Source: Nissolia schottii (taxonomy: Eukaryota > Streptophyta > Magnoliopsida > Fabales > Fabaceae). Taken from it: a stretch of DNA of 64,000 nucleotides. Position 1 is the stretch's first letter. Each line of letters begins with the position of its first letter. The notes under the pieces are model-generated. The model made no database searches and had not been told where the DNA came from. It saw nothing but the letters and a program-made list of their open reading frames with translations. Positions 1-10,599 of this stretch are shown in pieces. Position numbers and translations under genes: made by a program. Where the stretch lies: assembly GCA_003254905.1 (NCBI GenBank), contig QANU01110351.1, positions 298,895-362,894 on the forward strand. Direction: 5' to 3'.

Positions 1-1568
1 CACCCATCCATCCGTAAGATCAGTTTAATGACAGCCGTCTAATGATGAGATGATCAATCAATAGTAGCCATGCGATATATAGATAAAAAAAAAATGGATG
101 AGTCATAAGAATAAATAAAATATTAGGAAATTGAACTTTTTAATCTACAAATTAATTTATTCATTTTTATAAATTAACATTTAATATTTTATTATTATTT
201 TATAAATAATACTTAATATTTTATTTTATCCTTAAAAATTTAAAGCATTAAGTTTATAAGTTGAAAATTTAAATCCTTTAAAATAAGAATCTCATTTTAA
301 GGAATAAAATAAAAAAAATATCTTTAAATTAATAAAATAAAATATTAAATTCATTTTAATTTTATTTATCTATTAAATAAAAATTTTCACTTTATGCCAC
401 TTTATATAATTTGAAGTTGATAGCTTGTAATAAGAAACCGCCCCTGGAAGAAAGGCGGCTGAACTCTGTTTTCGAGAACCAATCTTGCTTTACTGCACCC
501 CAATGACAAGACAACACGTGGAATTGATTGCGACTTGAACCTTGACTCTGCTCCACATAAGCCGGCTGAATCGGGTCCCTCATTGCGTTTTTGGCCAATT
601 CACACTTTACCTTCGCCCAATCTCCATTCCATTCACCCCCACTCACAGGCACTAGTTAAATTCAGGAAATTCGCTTCCCAAAATAATTTAAAAAATTTGT
701 GAATCCTACAATTTAGTTCACTTTTTTACTTAATTACTATTACATAAGCAGCATCTTCATTTTTATGAAACTTTAATAAAGAAAACAAGCATCAAAATTA
801 ATCCTAATAATAATAATAATAATAATTACGACACTGCACGTAATACCAAGATAACAATAAAATCTAGACTTATTTCTCCATTCCACATATATACACAGCA
901 CATCTATCTCTCTAGAGTACATTGTCATGGTCACTGTCTTCTTCCGCCCTTTCACCAAGCCACTATATATAATATATACAGCTAGCTCCAACCCTCCCAA
1001 ACTTACCACTATTATTACAGTATAAACCCAACCTACACTGTTCCTTCCGCACCATCTTCTAATCTTGCTTTGGTTGAAAGGGACTTGCTTATTTTGCTAC
1101 ACCATTCTTTTTCATCTCAAACCATTTCACACAAGTCTTTATATTTTTCCTACTTTCTCAACCTTTCCCCACTTTTCGATTTTTCCCTATCTACACAAAA
1201 GCGCTATTAGCTAAACTACAAGGAACACTCCCAGTACCGGCCCTTTTTCTGCAAAGAGCTCGAGTATTGGAACTGGTGAAAACATCATGGTGACACTTGT
1301 AATCTTTTTTGTTGTTTGTATAACTTGATATTTTGAGTTTAATTTCTACACATTATCAATATAAAAATTTTATACTATCATCTAATTATACATTATCACA
1401 TCAACAAAAGTGGTTGACTCCCAAATACACAAACTCAAAAGTAAACCACTCTCATTAATGTGACAATGCGTAATTGAATGATAGTGTATTTCTTTTATAT
1501 TCATAATGTATAAAAATTAAAATCTTAATATTTTTGGGGGTAGCAGATATCCTAAGATGACTGACTTT
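1..1568. other. Intergenic, no gene supported
   Basis: AT-rich DNA downstream of the PLATZ gene. A stretch around 960-1000 has a TATA-like run followed by a pyrimidine-rich, leader-like segment to about 1330, but no reading frame follows it that I can support. The rest shows simple AT-rich sequence. Confidence 0.5.
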
Positions 1569-3036
1569 CTAGTATTCTATGACTAGCCCTGCTCCCATTG
1601 GGGCACGGTGTGGTATTCCCTTTCTTCTCTTGGCAGTTCTGTAATTAACCGAAGTTGGGGGTGGTGTGGACGGAGTGAAGCTCTGCACCACCTTCTTGAT
1701 GTTGTTAACCCTGCCATGGCTGCTGCTGCTGTACGAGTCCTCTGACTCTGAAGCCATTGCCGTTGTTGACTTCTTCATCTTCTGGAAATTCCTTGAAGTT
1801 CCAACAATCTGGAATCCAAGGTTGAATAGATCAACATTCAATGAGAAAAAGTAGCAAAATGAAGAATGAAAAGTCAATGAAATTGAAACGCTGCACAAAG
1901 CCATAAAGGACCAATGTTCAAATCCCCCAAATTCTCAAACTTCGGGCAAGGCAATAAATAAGAAACTACTCTAACTCTGCTATGAAGAATAAAAAGTCAA
2001 TTAAATTGAATAAATAAACAGCCATACAAGTGACAATGTTCGAAAGTCCCATGATTTCAAAACATTGGTGAAAGCAATGAAATTTCAAACCCGTATTGAT
2101 TAAAGCCCAACCCATTTCCAAGTGCCAGCTGGAAAAAGAAAGCAGACTAAGAAAAGATTCATTTATTTTTTCTTCTTCTTTAAAAATGCTTAGAAGAAGA
2201 AGAAGAAGAAGAAGAAGAAGCTTAGTTAAACAATGGAAGGCATTGTCGGGAAGAGTAAAGACTAACCTTGCAGCCGAGAGAGCAGAATCGGAAGGAATCG
2301 AGGAGGCTGCGATCGCAGACTTGGCAAGTGTTGGTGACGCCTTTGCCAGGCCTTGGCTGAGGCCTCTCGTTCAGGAACACCACCCTGGCGCTGTTGATAA
2401 TGTATGTTTGGACACCAGTGATGTCCAACACCTTCTGAATCTCATTCACCCTAATCACATCATGGTACGAAGACCTCCTTATCTATCATCAACAACAACA
2501 ACACCGATAACAGAATACATTAGAAGCAGGAAAACAGACATAACCACCACATTGAAGCATGGGTCAAAATCACCAAAAGCTAACATTCTACAAGGAATTG
2601 GGCACACGGGAATTGGAAACAGAACCCAACTAACCAAAGTTTCAAATCTCAGGCGAGAAAGGGGGCAAAAAATAAAAGGTAACAATTTTGGCAACAATGA
2701 ATGAGAGATTCAGGAACTTTGATGAAAAGTGACAAGGAAGGAACCTACCTGGATGGCACGGTGATCCTTGTGGGAAGCAGAGAGGCAGAGGGAGCAGAGA
2801 GCACCGTTGACACAGTCCAAGCAGAACATGTTGCACTCGCTCTTGTGGGAATCGGCGTGAGCCTTGCATTGCACAAAGAACCTCTCCTTCAGCAGAGGCT
2901 TGAGCCACGGCGGCCACCTCTTCTCCTCCTCATCGGGGCCTCCAGCGCCCTAATTCACTCAAAAACAGAAACAAAACATGAAAAGAAGAAGCCACCCAAA
3001 ACCAATCAAATTAAAGAGAGGGAAAGGGGTTACCAT
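1569..3036 (-). CDS. PLATZ-type zinc-dependent DNA-binding protein
   Basis: Plant AT-rich sequence and zinc-binding (PLATZ) transcription factor, a nuclear protein family that represses through AT-rich DNA. Exons on the minus strand: 3036-3034 (only the ATG), 2949-2749, 2482-2267, 1808-1569. All junctions are GT-AG and in phase, giving 219 residues, normal for the family. Exon 2 carries the WPPWLKPLL start and a dense Cys/His cluster ([12 protein letters not shown], then CLDC and CSLC). Exon 3 carries [24 protein letters not shown] and two further CxxC-like pairs (CQVC, FCSLGC). The last exon is a basic, Ser/Thr-rich tail with [14 protein letters not shown], usual for the family. The first coding exon holding just the start codon is typical of some PLATZ genes but relies on my splice reading. 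Function by family only; the target genes cannot be told from sequence. Confidence 0.93.
2191..2220. repeat. (GAA)n microsatellite in PLATZ intron 3
   Basis: About ten AAG/GAA triplets in a row within the last intron of the PLATZ gene. Likely length-variable. Confidence 0.9.
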
Positions 3037-3140
3037 GATTCTCCTGTTCTTGGGCTTAATTTCACGGACAGTGGTGTCTTGGTTCTCGAACGCCAGCTTG
3101 CTCGAAGGGTTTTAATTAAGCAGAGAAATGTGAGAAGGGA

Positions 3141-3330
3141 AGTGAGAGAGAGAGAGAGACGGTGTTGTTGTTGTTGTTGTTGTTGTTGTTGTAGGAAATG
3201 AAATGCAAATGGAGGCGGTATTTTCCTTCTTTTAGAGAGAGAGAGAGAGGTGTCGTTCTTATCCGCACCCAGAAAGTCTACATTATCAGTACATTTACAT
3301 AAACACCCCCCCCCCCCCCCCCGCAGCCAN
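3141..3330. repeat. Simple-repeat cluster in PLATZ 5' leader/promoter
   Basis: A GA run (3147-3160), a pure GTT array of about ten units (3162-3191), a second GA run (3234-3249), and a C homopolymer (3307-3322) ending near an ambiguous base N at 3330. On the minus strand these lie just upstream of the PLATZ ATG, so the AAC array is probably transcribed in the 5' leader. The N next to the C run suggests the assembly had trouble here. Confidence 0.85.
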
Positions 3331-4880
3331 CCTTTCCTTTCATTTTCATTTTCTCTCTCTTTGGCCCTTTATTCATTTTTGTTTCTTTTTCTACATACAT
3401 TACTTACTCCCTTCAACTTAACTTACCAATTTTTATAACCAATTTTGGAGTATTATTATATTTTTCAATAATTCCTTCACTATCAATTAATAATCACAAC
3501 TAATTCTATAAAATAATATTGTGTTATTAATTACTATCTTAGTCAACATAATTTCATTTGTCGAATAAATTATATTAATTTCCCCTTATTTATTATGCTT
3601 GGACAATTAAACTAAAACAAGGGAGTAGTTTCTATCTAACTAGTTAGTTGTCCCTGCTTTGCACGGATTTTATAAACTAAATATTTATCATATTTTTTTA
3701 ATAACTAAATAATGATACATATATATAAATTTATTTAATTTTAAAATTTTAATAAAAGAATTTATTTAAGGGTTATTTAACCCAACATAAATTAGTCTTA
3801 ATAACAATATAATATTTAAAAATACCATAAATTATTTATATTCAAAATCTGATAATCATTGATTGATTTTTTTTATTGGAAATCACCGATTAATTTTGTG
3901 TTGCAAGTAATACTTATATGTATTTATTAACTATATGTATAATTTAAATAAAATGATTATTATAATCATTTTAATATTTTAAGTTGATTTTTCTAAGACA
4001 TTAAAACTTTAATAGTTATTAATATATTTTATTTTTAAATTTTATAAAATAGCATCCATCTGAACTTTAATGACTGCATTTAGTACGCTACTAGTGTAAT
4101 GGTCTTTACAGTGTGCATGAGACTTACATTACATTAAAAAAAATAAAATATCAAGATAGAATGTTTTATTTGATCATTCACCATTTTTGCATGGACAAAA
4201 TCTCTCATCATTCACAAAAAATGACACATTAACTCTTCTGTCACTTGGTCATTTATTATGTTACCAGAACTGCAAAGGTGAACTTTTAACTCCTTGAGTT
4301 GGTTCGTTAACTCCACTATGACACTAAAACAGTGTCACTTTTGCGTTTCATCCTAACTCAATATCACCCAATCCAATCACAGAATGAGATTGTTTTCATG
4401 GAGAGTGTGAAATGCCCAAAATGACGTCGTTTCGATGTCTCGATAGAGTTAACGAGTCATCCCAAAGAGTTAATGGTCTACGTGTGTGACTCTATTAAGC
4501 TTGGAAACAACAAAGTAATAGAGAAACTAACATGTATTATAAGATAAGTAAATTATTAATTATGTATTGCATTATTTTTACATCTCTCATGTAACAGTTA
4601 TGTAATTCACTTTTTTGACTTCTCACATGTAAATTAAGTACATGTTTGCTTTAACACTTTTGAGATATTAATATTATTATGAAAAATATTCTATGACTAA
4701 ATTATTTTTGTCACATGAAAATCATTATCTTAACTAATGTTTTAATATAAATAAATTTGTAGCATAAGTTGTGAAAAGTTTATAAAATTGTTCATTGCCT
4801 ATTTTTTATTCTTCAAATCATTCAATCCAAGATATGTAATATTTCTCATCCCCTATTGTGAAAACTTTATCTGTCACAAC
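3331..4880. other. Intergenic, AT-rich, no gene
   Basis: Upstream of PLATZ. Mostly AT-rich sequence. A less AT-rich block at about 4200-4510 repeatedly uses GAGTTAACG/TTAACTC-like words on both strands and may be part of an old repeat, but I see no clear ends. Confidence 0.4.
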
Positions 4881-4884
4881 CTCG

Positions 4885-6691
4885 GTCCAAGTTAGAGAGG
4901 AAAAAGTGTGACCACCTTGGTTGAGCCAACTTCCTATAGTGCTACTGTTAAGGATCAATGTTGGAGGGATGCAATGGCTAATGAGATATCAGCCCTTGAA
5001 CAGAATTCAACCTGGAAATTGGTCGATCTACCAGAAGGAAAAACCACCATAGGCTGCAAATGGGTGTATAAGATAAAGCCAAAGGCTGATGGATCCATTG
5101 AGAGATATAAGGCCAGGTTGGTTGCCAAAGGCTACACCCAAACCCATGGCATCGATTACATGGAAACCTTCAGCCTTGTGGCCAAAATGACTACAGTCAG
5201 ATTGTTGTTGGCTTTAGCAGCAATCAAAGGGTGGCATTTACAGCAACTAGATGTAAATAATGCTTTTCTCCATGGTGATTTGCATGAGAAAGTCTATATG
5301 AAGCTACCTCAAGGTTTCAAGGGTTCCAAACCTAACCAAGCTTGCTTATTGCTTAAATCTTTGTATGGATTGAAACAAGCAAGTAGGCAATGGTTTTCCA
5401 AGATCTCAACTGCACTTCTCTCCCTTGGATTCTCCCAATCCCAATCAGACCATTCCCTGTTCCTCAAATCTACAGCAGCTTCATTCACTGCCCTACTTGT
5501 CTATGTTGATGATGTATCTTAGCTGGGGATTGCCTGTCAGAGATTAAATCCATTAAGTCATTCCTGGATGCACAGTTTCGAATAAAGGACCTGGGAGACC
5601 TGAAATTCTTTCTTGGACTTGAGGTAGCTCGATCCAACCAAGGCATATCAGTTTGCCAACGAAAATATGCTTTGGAAATTTTATCTGATGCTGGTATGCT
5701 TGGCTGCAAGCCCCTACACACCCCCATGGTGGCTTCTCAAAGATTATCCAAAAATGAGGGAACCCCTTTGCCTGATCTTGCAGAATACAGGAGGTTGATT
5801 GGCAGGCTGATATACCTGACCACTACAAGACCTGATCTATCATTCTCTGTTAATCATCTAGCACAATTTCTGGCCAATCCCACTGATGCACATCAATCAG
5901 CAGCAAAAAGGGTCCTTAGATTTATCAAATCTGATCCTGCACTTGGCATGTTCTTTCCTTAATCATCTGAACTTCAGTTGAAGGCATTCTGTAATGCAGA
6001 TTGGGCTGGCTGCCCCGACACTAGATGCAGCACCACTGGCTTTTGTGTTTTCCTTGGTAACTCATTGCTGAGTTGGAAATCCAAGAAGCAATCAATTGTG
6101 TCCAGATGTGAGGCAGAGTATAGGGCCCTAGCAGCTGCCACCTGCGAGCTTCAATGGATTTCCTACCTTCTAGCAGATTTTGGCATTACCACAGACCATG
6201 CGACAACCATTTTCTGTGATAATCAGTCTATTATGCAAATAGCACACAATCCTACCTTCCATGAAGGCACCAAGCACATAGAGCTCGACTGCCATCCTGT
6301 CCGGGAAAAGGTCACCAGGGGTCTGATCAAGCTCCTTCCCATTGCTTCCAAATTGCAGCTTGCTGACTTGATGACAAAGCCTGTTTCTCCTACTGTCTTT
6401 GAATTCTTGCATTCCAAACTTGGCATGCTTAACATTTTTAGTTCCCACCATGCCACGTTTGAGGGGGGTAATAGAGGAGAATCTCTAACTAACTTTGTTA
6501 GAAGTTAGTTAGAGTTGTTAGCTTGTGATTATTAGTTGTTAGCTTATGTTAATTAAAGCTTGTTAAGTTAGTTACAAAGTAACTTGCAGCACAAGTCACT
6601 ATGTATCTTGTATATAAGAGCTCAACTCTCATTCATTCAATACAACTTCAATTTTTCCATTTCATTCATCTCTCTGAAATCTATTACAACA
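4885..6691 (+). mobile_element. Broken Ty1/copia retrotransposon fossil
   Basis: Remnant of a copia-superfamily LTR retrotransposon. Visible parts in order: reverse transcriptase region (about 4905-5960, with the family's WxxAMxx[15 protein letters not shown] and YVDD signatures), RNase H region (about 5975-6430, with ADWAG and the CEAEYRAL motif), a purine-rich tract at about 6460-6468, and a short LTR-like segment (about 6468-6691) with a TATA-like box near 6609. Gag, protease, integrase and the left LTR are absent, so it is a 5'-truncated copy and is broken, with a few interruptions in the coding part. The remaining protein signatures are still easily read, suggesting moderate rather than very old age. 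No target-site duplication could be found because the left end is missing. Confidence 0.9.
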
Positions 6692-7019
6692 TAACCCTAA
6701 AGTCATTGTCCCCCCTCCCCAAATTCATGTTCGGTCTCTCCATTTTTCTAACATGGTCACATTCTTCCCCTACCAACCAATATCTCATTATTCATATTTA
6801 GAATTTGGGCTCTCTCTTTCACGAGAAAACTTGAAAAGCCTTCCAAGCATACTCACCATAATCAAGGCTATGCTTCAAGATGCAAAGGAAAAGAAATTCA
6901 CAAAGAGAGAGAGAGAGAACAAGGTAAAAGATTTGTTGTAAAGGCTAAAACATGCAATTCTACTATATTGATACAATTACAATATTGTTTTGTGTTTAAT
7001 ATCAACGCTCTCACATATT

Positions 7020-7502
7020 CAGAGTTGCATTTAGCCTGTGTTTGGGAACACTAAAAAATTAAATTTATTTTAATATTGACTTATTTTAATAATCACTTTT
7101 TCATATAATTGATTATGAGATAATTGATATATGTTTGGATACTTCAATTATGAAGTAGTTTTGAGATAATTTGTTTTGTTTTTGTTTGGATTATATGAAA
7201 AAGATTACTTTTGTATGGGAAAAATACTAACAGGAATGGAAATATGGAATAATTTTTTATATTTAATAATATTTTATAGTTAGGGATAATTTAGTAAAAA
7301 CATAATAAAATTATTTTTAAATGATGAAAGAAAACATTTTTTTTATAATGTCCAAAAATTAAGTAAATGAAAATCATCAAAACAGCTTTAATTTTGCATA
7401 AAGAGCTTTTACTTAAATTTAGTTATTTGGACAGACAAGATTAATTTTCTCAAAACAATATTTTTTTTTTATAAAAAAAGGCTTGTTTTATGATGTTTCC
7501 AG
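7020..7502. mobile_element. Non-autonomous DNA transposon (MITE-like), copy 1
   Basis: AT-rich element of about 480 bp. It starts with GCCTGTGTTTGGGAA and ends with TTTCCAGACGCACACACTAGC, which is its imperfect inverse. No coding capacity. It lies directly beside a second diverged copy in the same orientation: shared words include TTAAATTTATTT, TATGTTTGGAT, AGTAGTTTT and ACTTTTGTATGG in the same order. Superfamily uncertain; the TGTTTGG ends and a possible TTA/TAA flank recall Harbinger/Tourist elements. Confidence 0.6.
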
Positions 7503-7953
7503 ACGCACACACTAGCATGTTTGAGATAATTGTAAAATTAAATTTATTTCAATAATCATATTTTTATATAACAAATTATGAGAATTGAATTATGTTTGGA
7601 TTCTTTAACTAAAAAGTAGTTTTAAAATAATTAATTTTGTTTGTATCATAAAAAAAAGTGACTTTTGTATGGTAAAATTATAAAAAAATATACAATAATA
7701 TTTATTTATATTATTTATTATTTGATAATTATTGTGAATTTGGTCTAAACATAACATTATGTCTACTTTACAAAATAACTTTACAATCAAAATGTTCAAA
7801 ATTTAACTTTAAATTATTTTTACAAAACAACGTTTTTTCCCTTGCAAACCTGGTTTTACTTAAATTTTGTATTTTACCGACAAACATGATAAATTTTGAT
7901 CATACAACTTTAATTGAAAAAGAAAAGTTGTTTGAATTGGTTTCCAAACACAC
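7503..7953. mobile_element. Non-autonomous DNA transposon (MITE-like), copy 2
   Basis: Second, more diverged copy of the preceding element, about 450 bp. Its right end TTTCCAAACACACGC is the inverse of the left end of copy 1 (7025-7040). It can be read as a tandem pair or as one composite element sharing outer ends. Confidence 0.55.
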
Positions 7954-8095
7954 GCTAATGACTCAAAACCTTCATCTCTATACAGAAGGATGAACTTATT
8001 AGCAACCTTACACATTCAACAACTAATTAATTTAATTTGTATACATAAACACATTTTGGAGATCAAGGGCACTCAACGTGCACATTTTAAGGATA
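7950..8095. repeat. Diverged local duplicate of DNA at 12.02-12.12 kb
   Basis: Shares ordered words with 12020-12120 (TAATGACT, AAAACCTT, GATGAACTTAT, AGCAA, CTTAC, CATTCA, GACTAATTAATT or close variants, then TTTTGGAGATCA). The second site lies just downstream of the WEB gene, so this looks like a displaced piece of the same flanking DNA. Confidence 0.55.
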
Positions 8096-8943
8096 AAATC
8101 AGTTTTCACACTTGATTCAATTCTGAGTAGCCTTCCGCGTGATTCAGTTTACTGAAATTGTTAGCCCAAACATCCGGAACAAAAAAATAAATCATGTTAA
8201 TTAATGCACAATTCATGCGAAAAAAGTATAAACTCAATATTGAAATATATGATAAAGGACACCTAACTATAAAGGCAAAAATTAAATAGTGGGACAACAA
8301 TATATTCATGAGTTATATATGTTATATATATCTTCGATCGTGCATGCTGATGATATTCAATCTTTTAATTACACCTTGAGCCTCCTTTTTAATGTGGATG
8401 CGAAGCATGCATGTGTTATCTAATGCTCTGTATGTAAATATATATCAGGTTAAGATACAAGGAATTAGCACAACATACATCGCAAAAACTAGACAATATA
8501 CATAACAGTCACCTTGCAAAGAAAAGGAACAAGAGACTGAATTCTCTAATAAAATATGTTTGATGACATGGAGCACTACCTTAAAAGTGTCCTATCCTAC
8601 ATGTACAAGTTAAAATAAATATTTTATTTTACATTTAATTCATACATTTTAATTAATGATTAATTTTCTATTTCTTCAAACAATATAAAATCATTTTTGA
8701 AATAACTATATGTGTGTAATTATATATGATAATTAATAAGTAAAATAAAGTGTTATTCTATTACTTACAGTTATTAGAATGAATCATTTAATTTCAAATT
8801 CACTTTTCAACAAAAGTCAAGTTTATCCTAATTAAGTCAATTTTTTTCAATTATAATCTAAATATACACACTTAAATTAACTTTGAGCCTTTTATTCAAA
8901 TTCCTAACCCAAATTCTTTAATTTGTTTATCTTTTTTACCCAG
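8096..8943. other. Intergenic, no gene supported
   Basis: AT-rich DNA. I looked here for the first exon of an HMA-domain gene to match the exon at 8944-9101 and found none. The segment just before 8944 is pyrimidine-rich and ends in a good splice acceptor. Confidence 0.4.
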
Positions 8944-9101
8944 GACTCTCAATTAAAGAAGTGGAAATCGACGAAAATGGCACAGAAGTAATATTGGTGG
9001 GCACATTCGATGTTGCGACTATAGTTGTTGAGATTGGAAAAAAGTTAAAAATAGACATGGCCGAGTTGAGTAGGAAATTCTTTGAGAATTATTTCCAATA
9101 A
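8944..9101 (+). pseudogene. Lone 3' exon of heavy-metal-associated (HMA/HIPP-like) protein
   Basis: An open stretch of 52 codons preceded by a typical acceptor (TTTTTTACCCAG) and ending in TAA. It reads GLSIKEVEIDENGTEVILVG, then a conserved D-V-A pattern and a Lys-rich helix, which fits the second half of a plant HMA domain (the beta-alpha-beta part after the metal-binding loop). In plant HIPP-like genes an intron commonly splits the domain at exactly this Gly. The first exon with the start codon and any metal-binding CxxC was not found upstream within about 2 kb, so I call it a gene fragment; a living gene with a distant first exon is the alternative. Confidence 0.6.
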
Positions 9102-9569
9102 CTTTTAGAGTTTAAGACATAAGGCATTTAGTCATGCTCCTTTACATATCAATTTTTTTTCTCACTATTATCCTCTTTTCGATCACCACTCTTCCTGAAG
9201 ACACCATTCTTTCAACTAAAACTTAAATCATAATTCGCTGCTGTATGGTAGATTAGTCCCTTAGTTACTGCTAGAATAATCCTCTACTTATCATATATTT
9301 AATAAACCTGACTTAATCTTATAGGCATTTTGACCATTATTTATCCTAAGTAATTTATCGGGGTTGACTGTTCTCTTCTAGAATTTTGCCTTTTTGTTTA
9401 ATGATTTTATATATTATTGACTATCTATAGCAAATATTACAACTAAGTTTATCATGCATAATGTATAATTAATCTTATCATTAAGGATTAACAGGAGAAA
9501 TATAACCTAGTCATGCACTGTAAAATAAGCAATGCAAGGATGACAATTTTATAAAAATTCTTTAAAGCA
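9102..9569. other. Intergenic, nothing recognised
   Basis: AT-rich sequence after the HMA exon. Its first 100 bases or so could be a 3' UTR if the exon is expressed. Confidence 0.4.
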
Positions 9570-10137
9570 CACTACTGAAAAATTGTGAATAAATGCAAAA
9601 AAAAAATTGCGATTTTTTTTTTTCAAGTAATACCTGCAAATTTTGATGTAAATTTTCGTTTTTGAGCAAGGCAATATATATTTTTCTATGAATTACAAAA
9701 TTCATATCAAGATCCATAAGTATGTTTTTCTCCAAAAGGAAAACAATATTTAGCTGTGCATTTTGTTGCAAATTATTTCGCAAGTAAAAAATTCGCAAAT
9801 AATTTTGTAAGAAGCTAGAGAAAAAAAAATCAAAAGGTTCAATCAACACCATTTTCATAGCTAAATCCATAGGAAATAGTATCTGTCAACTTACTTGCGA
9901 ATTTTTGTTGCGAATTTAGTTGTGACTTTCGTTTCGTGCAAATTTTGCTGCGAATTTTCTGTCAAACTACTTTGTTTTTTATTTTATTGCGGATTTAGCT
10001 ATTTTTTTGTTGCGAATTTAGCTGTGAGTTTGTTTTGCTGTGAATTTTTTAGCGAATAGTTTATTGCGAATTTAACTACAAATTTAGTTGTTACGGATTT
10101 AGCTGCAAATTTTCTTTGCTGCAAATTTTTTGTTTGT
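9570..10137. mobile_element. Possible CACTA-type element end with subterminal repeats
   Basis: Begins CACTACTGAAAAATTGTG, close to the CACTACAAGAAAA-type ends of plant CACTA (En/Spm) elements. It is followed by more than a dozen degenerate copies, in both orientations, of a short unit built on TTGCGAATTTAGCTG. Clusters of short subterminal repeats are a hallmark of CACTA ends. No matching right end (TTTTC.GTAGTG) and no transposase were found nearby, so this would be a solitary or decayed end. Confidence 0.4.
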
Positions 10138-10211
10138 GGAGCACCACCATCATCATCACTGTCACCACACCATACTGCCACAACTATCTCTACCTTCGCC
10201 ACCATTACTAC

Positions 10212-10292
10212 CACCGTGTTTCCATCTACTACCATTATTGTTATTATTATCATTATTTATTATTATTGTTATTATTATTATTATTATTTTGC
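10212..10292. repeat. (ATT)n microsatellite
   Basis: Imperfect TTA/TTG triplet array. Confidence 0.85.
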
Positions 10293-10541
10293 ATTTATTA
10301 AGAGTGTAAAAAAATTATATTAACTATATTATAATTCAACTATTTGTCTCTTTTTTTGGTTTTCATATTCTTATCTTGTTATTTTTTCCCAAATTTTAAA
10401 ACTCATTCCCCAAAACTAATTCAGTCATAGTTTCTTTCTTTTTTCCCCATTATTTTAACTCCCTTTCTTGTAATGTACATTATAATTAAACCAAAAAAAG
10501 TAAAAACTAAAAAAAGGCATAAAATTGTTACGCAAATTAGA

Positions 10542-10592
<51 letters not shown>

Positions 10593-10599
10593 TATATAG
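10542..10599. repeat. (TA)n microsatellite
   Basis: Nearly pure TA dinucleotides with one G interruption in the middle. Confidence 0.95.

Noticed and set aside
2096-3201. Plus-strand frames of 166-202 codons
   Set aside because: Opposite the PLATZ exons and translate its microsatellites (runs of Arg and Cys).
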